A DNA stretch of 64,000 bases, taken from NCBI RefSeq assembly GCF_023703085.1, contig NZ_JAMQJY010000001.1:1860001-1924000 (forward strand), given 5' to 3'. This document shows, in pieces, positions 57,574 to 64,000 of this stretch. Source of the DNA: Alkalicoccobacillus plakortidis. GTDB lineage: Bacteria; Bacillota; Bacilli; Bacillales; Bacillaceae_D. The notes under the pieces are model-generated. The model did no database searches. It was not told the DNA's origin and saw nothing but the letters and a program-made list of their open reading frames with translations. The first letter of the stretch is position 1, and each line of letters begins with the position of its first letter. The position numbers were made by a program, and so were the translations under genes.

Positions 57574-59089
57574 CTATTCATTTAGACTTGCGATAAATCG
57601 TTTAAATGCTTTTACACCTGCTTCGTTTTGTTTAAAGACGCCGCAGTGGCTTAGTGCTTCTGAGAAGATGTGTCCTACTTCTTTTTGTAAGAGCGGTACG
57701 ACCTCTTCTGTTGTGATGGATGGATGTTTGGCGATTAGTTCTTTCACCCATGAAACATGTTTACTGAGTTCTGGGTTCTTCAATAGCTTCTGTTCAGGAT
57801 TGTCTGAAGCGATCACTTCTGCCAGCAGCAAGAGTTCCTTTTTCAAACGACCTGGTAAGATAGCTAGACCCATAACTTCTATTAAACCGATGTTTTCTTT
57901 TTTGATTGGGTGCACTTCGGCATGTGGGTGAAACAAGCCGAGTGGGTGTTCTACGGTTGTTCGGTTGTTCCGTAAAACAAGATCAAGCTCAAACTCTTGC
58001 CCGCGTCGGCGTGCAATGGGAGTGATTGTATTATGCGGCTCACCATCTGTCGATTGATCAATCTCTGCCTCAAGGTCTGTATAATTACGCCACTGTTCTA
58101 AAATATACGCCCCAAGCTGCTTCAAGCCGGTTGCGATCCTTTGCACGTAAGCGAATGACAGAGAGTGGCCATTTTAACAGACTCGCTTCAATTTCAGGGT
58201 AATATGGCAATTCAAAGGCTGTGAGCTGTTCGGCTCGTGCCATTGGAAATTCATATTGCCCTGCCTGATAATGATCATGCGAAAGAATTGACCCTCCGAC
58301 AATTGGCAAATCCGCATTGGAGCCAATAAAATAATGTGGAAACCTCTCCACAAATTCAAGTAGCCGGCTAAAGGTCTGTTGGCTAATACGCATCGGCCGT
58401 TTTATCGCGGATAGTACTATGGCATGCTGGTGGTAATACACATATGGCGAGAACTGAATCAACCATGGCTCCTCACCTAGTTGAACTGGGACCTGACGAA
58501 GATTCTGTCTTGCCGGGTGATTGATTCGACCTGCATAACCTACATTGCCTTTATCTAGAAGCCCATCGGGATAAGAGCTTGCAGTAAGAGTGCGTCCTTT
58601 TGCAATATCCTTGGGGTCTAGCTCAGGTTTAGATAGATTTATGGTTACCTCTAGTTCTCCGTAAGATTGCGTAGATGTCCACGATTCGTTTAAAGCGACT
58701 CGGTCCATCCTTATATAGTTTGTGTCCTTTGCAAGTTCATAAAAAGCAGCCGTTGCTTCTTCTGGACCATTTGATTTGTAGGTTTTATAAAACGTTTCAG
58801 TGACCGCACTTGGCCATGGAGTGAGACAGCCCATGAGCTTGGTATCCCATAAATCACGCTGAAGAATTGAATCCTCAAGCAGACCTTGCTCAACAGACCA
58901 GTCTGTAATTGGTTTCAATAAATCTGAGACTGTCCAATCCTCATTGTGTGCAACGTCAGCAGGAAAAGCTTCATCTAAGCCAAGTACCTCAAGGAGTCGA
59001 TTTCGCGCGTATTCACGATCCCCTTCACCAAGCAGCTTTTTTGTTGTAGCAAACTCCAGTATATTCTCTATATGATGATGAATTGTCAA
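57574..59089 (-). pseudogene. galT: Galactose-1-phosphate uridylyltransferase (GalT type 2), frame broken at 58112
   Basis: Second Leloir-pathway enzyme. TTG start at 59089 (AAGGGAGAG seven bases upstream). The first frame ends ...NRLEAAWGVYFRTVA; removing one base of CCAAGC 58112-58117 restores NRLEAAGAYILEQWRNYTDLE and yields 504 aa, the normal length of the Firmicute GalT type. SHDHYQAGQYEFPMARAE carries the conserved His-rich active-site segment. 24 bp after galK. Confidence 0.93.
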
Positions 59090-59113
59090 TACGAACTCTC
59101 CCTTCATTTCCCG

Positions 59114-60289
59114 TTACGCAAGCTCATGTACCCCTGATCCTGCATCACTTACATAAAAGGTTGGTGCCCAGCCAATCGCTTTCTCATACTCTGTCAACAC
59201 TTGCTCAAAAAATACATCCAGCTTCTCTTCAGAAACTAGGCTAACCGTACACCCACCAAATCCTGCACCAGTCATTCTTGATCCAATGCAACCTGGAATT
59301 TGTCTTTGGATGTTAACTAAGTGATCGAGTTCAATACCTGTGACTTCATAATCAGTGGCAAGCGACTCATGTGATTGATCCATAAGCTTTCCAAAGGCCT
59401 CAAGTTCTCCATTTTTTAATACGTTCACTGCATCAATCACTCGTTGATTCTCCGTCACAACGTGATTAATCCGGTTACGAATGGTTGGATCCTTGATTTG
59501 CACCTTATGTACTTGCCAGTCTGCTTCCGTACACTCACTTAAGGACTGAATCTGAAGCCCAAGATCTTTTAGCTGTCTTAAGCCCTCTTCACACTCGGCT
59601 CTGCGTTCATTATACTTTGAATCCGCTAATTCACGTCGCTTATTTGTATTAGTAATGACCACTTTATACTGCCCCAAATCGAGCGGCACTTTCTCATAAT
59701 CAAGTGATGCCGTATCAATAAATAATGCGTGATCTTTTTCACCTAAACCAACAGCAAACTGATCCATAATTCCGCTATTTACACCCATAAATTGATTCTC
59801 AACGATCTGACTCAGTTTTGCTAATTCTACGCGACTCAAGTCCGCCCCTGTTAACTCTGACACCATAAATGCAGCTACCATCTCAAGTGACGCAGAAGAA
59901 GATAAACCTGCACCATTTGGAATGTTGCCCCACACGTAGAGATCAGCACCATTTAAGGAATAGCCTTTCTCGTCAAACGCATGCAGAACACCCTTAATAT
60001 AGTTTCCCCATGTATGCGATTCCAAATAATGAAGCTCTTGATTACTAAACTGAACGTGATTTTCCATATTACCGCTGATGAGTCTGTAGAGCCCATCATT
60101 CCTCTGGCGCACTGCGATATACGTGCCTTGTGTCAAGGCTGCAGGAAAAACAAATCCTCCATTATAATCTGTATGCTCTCCAATCAAATTCACGCGTCCC
60201 GGTGCGAAAAAAATTCGCTCATAAGTCTGACCTTCAAATGCGTCACTAAATGCCTTGATTACTTTTTCCTTATCACTCACTATCATCAT
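59114..60289 (-). CDS. galK: Galactokinase
   Basis: 391 aa from ATG 60289; ATG 60286 and GTG 60280 are alternative starts, the last having the best spacing to GAGAGG. GHMP kinase signatures: APGRVNLIGEHTDYNGGFVFP near the N-terminus, GAGLSSSASLEMVAAF ATP loop (about 125) and GAGFGGCTVSLV near the end. Phosphorylates galactose released by the upstream GH42 enzyme. Intact, unlike galT. Confidence 0.95.
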   Translation of the reverse strand: MMIVSDKEKVIKAFSDAFEGQTYERIFFAPGRVNLIGEHTDYNGGFVFPAALTQGTYIAVRQRNDGLYRLISGNMENHVQFSNQELHYLESHTWGNYIKGVLHAFDEKGYSLNGADLYVWGNIPNGAGLSSSASLEMVAAFMVSELTGADLSRVELAKLSQIVENQFMGVNSGIMDQFAVGLGEKDHALFIDTASLDYEKVPLDLGQYKVVITNTNKRRELADSKYNERRAECEEGLRQLKDLGLQIQSLSECTEADWQVHKVQIKDPTIRNRINHVVTENQRVIDAVNVLKNGELEAFGKLMDQSHESLATDYEVTGIELDHLVNIQRQIPGCIGSRMTGAGFGGCTVSLVSEEKLDVFFEQVLTEYEKAIGWAPTFYVSDAGSGVHELA

Positions 60290-60345
60290 TCCTCTCAATT
60301 AAAGCTGAAGAAAGCAGGAGCTTATCACTCCCGCAATCTTATGTT

Positions 60346-62403
60346 CTATTTTGATAGAATCATATAGTTATAAGCTTCCACTGTTATTATACCTGAGCGC
60401 GCCGTTCCTGTAAGCGCATTTATATACTGAATATTACTTTCTAATTCAACCTGCTGAGCTTCTTCACTAAAGTTCATTACAAACACATAGTCTGTCTCAC
60501 CATCTGTACGTTTTTGCACACTAACTCCCCCAGGAATAGCCGCGTCCAAAATACGTGTAAGACTTAGTTCAGTTGCAAGCTCACTGTAGAAATCATCGTA
60601 AAAACGTTGTTCATTTGAAGAAGCCATATAGTAGGCTTTTCCAGCTTCTACTTGGTTAACTGTCAGAGCAGGACGCTTGTCATATCCACCTGATTCAAAG
60701 GTACCTAACACCTCTGCCTCATTCGCATGCACACGCTCACAGTAGTCTGTCACGTTATACGTGCGACCTGCTGTTGAGACTTTAATGCCATGCTCTGGGT
60801 ACAAGCTATCAATTTCTTCAGCCCATACACCTAATAGATTCTTTAATGGACCTGGAAACCCTCCTAAGAAACACAAATCATTTTCATTAACGATTCCGCT
60901 CCAATACGTTGCAATAAAGGTTCCTCCTGCTTTGACAAACGCTTCAATCCGTTCAGCAACACCCGGCTTAATCATATACAGCATTGGCCCAACAAGCACC
61001 TTATACTTGGAGAAATCACCCTCCATGCTGATGACATCAACTGGGATTCCTTGCTTCCAGAAACTGTGATAATGAGCTTGGCACTGTTCCGAATACTTTT
61101 TATTAATATTGTTTAACGCTTGAGCGTCATCAATAGCCCAGTTGTTCTCAAAATCAAAGACAACAGCTACTTCTGGAGCAACCGATGTTCCCGCTACCGG
61201 CTGAAGCTTATTCAGCTCATCTCCAAGTCTTGCAACCTCTTGAAATACACGAGTATGTTCTGTTCCGGAATGATCCACAACTGCTCCGTGGAACTTCTCA
61301 GATGCGCCGCGTCCTTGTCTCCATTGGAAATAAAGGATCGAATCGGCTCCATGAGCCACAGCCTGGATGGCTGAAAGTGCATGTACACCCTCTTCTTTTG
61401 TCTTATTGATATCATGCCAGTTCACAAGACTCGGTGTATTCTCCATGATAAGAAATGGCTGTCCATCCTTTAATGAGCGATATAAGTCATGTACAAAACC
61501 AACATCAGAAGCTAATTTTGTTGTTGTTTGACCTTCAATATGCCAAGGTGGGTAGCTGTCCCATGTCACAATGTCCATTTCTTTAGCAAACTTATTATAA
61601 TCAATCCCAAGGAATGGTCTCATATGTGGGTAATTACCCATAAAGTTTGTGGTAACTGGAATGCTCGGATCTACCGCACGTAATGGAGCGATCTCATGTT
61701 TGTAAAAATCAATCGTCTGATCACTTACAAAACGTCTCCAATCCAGATTCATGCCATGCACCATGTTTTCACCATGTGGAGCAGGTGATTCAACTTGCGA
61801 CCAATCATTAAAACGATGACTCCAGAAACCAGTCCACCACGCTTGGTTCAACTGTTCAAGATCGTTGTTATATTTCTCTTTTAACCATGTGCGGAATGCA
61901 TCCTGACACAAATCACAATGACACTCTCCACCGTATTCATTTGAGATATGCCACATAATAAGCGAAGGGTGGTTTGCATATCGCTCCGCTAACTTTTCAT
62001 TCATAATACGCACTTTCTCTCTATAGACAGGAGAAGTAAAGCAATGGTTATGTCTTAACCCATGCAAATTACGCACGCGATTTTTTTCAACTCGTAGTAC
62101 CTCCGGATACGTTTGCGAAAGCCATGCAGGACGTGCTCCACTCGGTGTTGCTAGTATGACGTGACTACCCTCTTCAGCTAAACGATCCATAATCTTATCT
62201 AACCAGCCAAAATCAAACTCTCCCTCTGTGCGTTCGATGGCACTCCAACCAAAGATATTAAGAGAAAATGTGTTGGTATTAGCAAGCTTCATTAAGCGAT
62301 AATCTTCTTCAATAATCTCTGGCATATGCAGCCATTGATCAGGATTATAATCTCCACCGTGCAAAAAGCCTTTTACGTTTTCATGTATTAATGGATAACG
62401 CAC
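60346..62403 (-). CDS. Beta-galactosidase, glycoside hydrolase family 42 (GanA-like)
   Basis: 685 aa from GTG 62403 (AAGGA nine bases upstream), equal to B. subtilis GanA (687). TIM-barrel catalytic domain about 1-390: acid/base Glu in MWHISNEYGGECHCDLC (about 148) and nucleophile Glu in LIMENTPSLVNW (about 305). The cysteines C-H-C-D-L-C form the GH42 zinc site. A trimerisation domain and a small C-terminal beta domain follow. No signal peptide: intracellular hydrolysis of imported galacto-oligosaccharides. Confidence 0.95.
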   Translation of the reverse strand: MRYPLIHENVKGFLHGGDYNPDQWLHMPEIIEEDYRLMKLANTNTFSLNIFGWSAIERTEGEFDFGWLDKIMDRLAEEGSHVILATPSGARPAWLSQTYPEVLRVEKNRVRNLHGLRHNHCFTSPVYREKVRIMNEKLAERYANHPSLIMWHISNEYGGECHCDLCQDAFRTWLKEKYNNDLEQLNQAWWTGFWSHRFNDWSQVESPAPHGENMVHGMNLDWRRFVSDQTIDFYKHEIAPLRAVDPSIPVTTNFMGNYPHMRPFLGIDYNKFAKEMDIVTWDSYPPWHIEGQTTTKLASDVGFVHDLYRSLKDGQPFLIMENTPSLVNWHDINKTKEEGVHALSAIQAVAHGADSILYFQWRQGRGASEKFHGAVVDHSGTEHTRVFQEVARLGDELNKLQPVAGTSVAPEVAVVFDFENNWAIDDAQALNNINKKYSEQCQAHYHSFWKQGIPVDVISMEGDFSKYKVLVGPMLYMIKPGVAERIEAFVKAGGTFIATYWSGIVNENDLCFLGGFPGPLKNLLGVWAEEIDSLYPEHGIKVSTAGRTYNVTDYCERVHANEAEVLGTFESGGYDKRPALTVNQVEAGKAYYMASSNEQRFYDDFYSELATELSLTRILDAAIPGGVSVQKRTDGETDYVFVMNFSEEAQQVELESNIQYINALTGTARSGIITVEAYNYMILSK

Positions 62404-62440
62404 AAACTCACGTCCTTCGTTCAAAATTATATAGTATGGT

Positions 62441-63284
62441 TTAGCCCTTCGTTCCACCCTGTGTTAAACCGGAAACAAATTGCTTTTGTACGATTAAGAA
62501 AAGAACAGTAACTGGAATTGCAATCAAAAGTGCTCCAAGCAGCAAATGTCGTATAACTTGCTCCCATTGGATCTGAGACTAAGTTATATAAGCCAATTGG
62601 CAATGTATACATTTCTGGTGTACGAACAATGACACTCGCAAGAATGAAGTCACCAAGTGGACCTGTAAACGAGTTAATCGCAACAACCGCAAGGATCGGT
62701 TTAGCAAGTGGCATAATAATTTGAATAAAAATTCTAAAGTGACTCGCACCATCAATTCGCGCTGATTCGTCCAAGTCCTTTGGAATCGAATCTAAATAAC
62801 CTTTCATTAGGTACGTATTCATTGGAATTTGACCGCCAGCATAAATCAAGATCAGTAAAAAGTGGCTGTTTATCAAACCAAGCATTTGTGCCAAAACAAA
62901 GATCGCGATTAACGCTGAAAATTGTGGAATCATCTGCAATAGTAAGAACAGCATTAAACCATTTTTTCTACCTTTAAAACGAAATCTTGAGAAAGCGTAG
63001 CCAGTGAAACTAACAAAGATTAATGTCAGAACCATGGTCATTAATCCAATTTTCATGGAATTCATGTACCACTGAAGATATAAAATTCGGTTTGATGTAA
63101 AAAGCTCAACATAGTGTGAGATGGTTGGATTTTTCGGAATCATCGTCGTACTAATTAAGCTATTTCCCGGGTTAAAGGATGCACCAATCGCCCATAAGAG
63201 AGGATACAAAATCGCAATTACAACCACGATTAACACAGCATATGTGGCACTTAAGCGCAGCATATTAGATTGTTTTGTATTCAT
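62441..63284 (-). pseudogene. Sugar ABC permease, MalG type (GanQ-like), frame broken at 62535
   Basis: Six membrane helices with EAA loop SARIDGASHFRIFIQIIMPLAKP (about 185). As written the frame shifts after [11 protein letters not shown]; deleting one base of CCAAGC 62535-62540 restores [23 protein letters not shown] and ends ...[12 protein letters not shown] at 62441, the canonical MalG-type ending, 280 aa. Lies 38 bp before the GH42 start and 1 bp after the other permease: importer for galactan- or lactose-type oligosaccharides. Confidence 0.9.
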
Positions 63285-63285
63285 G

Positions 63286-64000
63286 CTACATCATATCCTC
63301 CTCTTTGAACGAGTTCGTCCGTTTGAACTGCCACAAGGCAACAGCAATTACAAAGATTGAAAGTAAAATTGTAATAGCAGCAGCTAGTGCATATTGAGAG
63401 GACTGCATCGTCAGTTTATAGATCCACGATACAAGAATGTCCGTTCCGCCTGCTGTAGAGCCTGAGACTGGAGGACCTCCTCCATTAAATAGATAGATAA
63501 TATTAAAATTATTAAAGTTAAATGTATATTGAGTGATTAAGATAGGTGCGATCGAATACAGCACAAGCGGCAATGTAATCAGTCTAAACTTACTCATTAT
63601 GCCTGCCCCATCAATGGTTGCTGCTTCATACAAGTCTTGTGGAATAGACTGCAATACACCCGTTGTCATAATAAAAACAAACGGAAAGCCAAGCCACATT
63701 TGCATAAAGATAAGCGCGATCTTGCTCCAAAACGGATCGGTTAACCACGGTTTTGGATCAATACCAATAAAAGCAAAGATATCGTTGTTTATTGCCCCAA
63801 ACGTATCATTAAACAATCCGCCAAAAATTAAGATTGTGACAAAACCAGGTACAGCCCAAGGAAGAATAAGCATCGTTCTGAAAAAACTTTTAAACTTAAT
63901 TTCTTTTTGATTCACTAGAACCGCTAACCAGATACCAACTGCACATTGCAGCGTTGTTGCGACTAGTGTCCAAATAATTGTCCAACCAAGAACATCAAAA
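63286..64000 (-). CDS. Sugar ABC permease, MalF type (GanP-like), 5' end outside window
   Basis: The frame stays open to the window edge (FDVLGWTIIWTLVATTLQ... at 64000), so the gene is 5'-truncated by the window; the GTG at 63915 is internal. EAA loop EAATIDGAGIMSKFRLITLPLV, four or more membrane helices visible. Partner of the MalG-type permease downstream; the solute-binding protein gene is expected further upstream. Confidence 0.92.
   Translation of the reverse strand, partial: FDVLGWTIIWTLVATTLQCAVGIWLAVLVNQKEIKFKSFFRTMLILPWAVPGFVTILIFGGLFNDTFGAINNDIFAFIGIDPKPWLTDPFWSKIALIFMQMWLGFPFVFIMTTGVLQSIPQDLYEAATIDGAGIMSKFRLITLPLVLYSIAPILITQYTFNFNNFNIIYLFNGGGPPVSGSTAGGTDILVSWIYKLTMQSSQYALAAAITILLSIFVIAVALWQFKRTNSFKEEDMM

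Overview
The window looks like chromosomal DNA of a low-GC, Gram-positive, spore-former-type Bacillaceae (B. subtilis relatives; the alkaliphilic/soil genera fit well, genus not determinable here). Evidence: strong AGGAGG ribosome-binding sites with many GTG/TTG starts, a Rap-Phr pair, a YtpB terpene synthase, YjfB, a Rok-like repressor, an AraR-type GntR/LacI hybrid, a perfect catabolite-responsive element, and U-rich intrinsic terminators. No rRNA, tRNA, CRISPR array or prophage was seen; one complete IS1182-type insertion sequence is present.

Layout. 0.2-6.6 kb: ytpB, a Rok-like protein, yjfB, an unknown gene, a rap-phr cassette, an amber-interrupted HAD phosphatase and a ComEC-like metallo-beta-lactamase lipoprotein. 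6.7-11.4 kb: MarR + MMPL exporter, two small membrane proteins and a TetR regulator. 11.5-14.3 kb: kynUBA (tryptophan to anthranilate). 15.2-24.3 kb: araR, araA, araB, araD and a three-gene sugar ABC importer, with AraR-like sites and a palindromic cre. 25-32.4 kb: a glucarate/galactarate-type acid-sugar operon (FadR-type regulator, KdgD, ketoglutarate-semialdehyde dehydrogenase, enolase-superfamily protein, tripartite TctCBA transporter). 32.9-38.5 kb: a tetronate (threonate/erythronate)-type cluster (class II aldolase, RpiR regulator, GntP permease, LtnD, OtnK). 38.5-40.4 kb: IS1182. 40.8-47 kb: SGNH esterase, D-serine dehydratase, an OFA transporter with a LytS/LytT two-component system. 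47.5-52.6 kb: a second tetronate cluster (PdxA2, DUF1537 kinase, KdgT permease, PrpR-N regulator). 53-57 kb: an L7/L12-like membrane protein, LysR, TauE/SafE, YkvA, NERD. 57.5-64 kb: galT, galK, GH42 beta-galactosidase and two sugar-permease genes, the last cut by the window edge.

Two patterns stand out. First, seven intergenic regions each carry an array with the same architecture: a 41-bp unit made of a 20- and a 21-bp half-unit (about two helical turns each). Each array starts just beyond the intrinsic terminator of a minus-strand gene. The half-unit cores fall into at least two or three sequence families (ACCAAGA; ATCGYTYCA; SGTTASAC-like). I do not recognise this as a described element.

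Second, fourteen reading-frame breaks in eleven otherwise intact metabolic genes are the same event: one extra T inside GCTGG, giving GCTTGG on one strand or the other. Removing the extra base restores a full-length protein and a gene length divisible by three in every case. This points to a motif-specific sequencing artefact, possibly linked to a modified base, or less likely to a very specific mutational process. The affected genes (MMPL, kynU, araA, araB, sugar-binding protein, aldehyde dehydrogenase, SGNH, lytS, kdgT, galT, ganQ-like) should therefore not be assumed dead.
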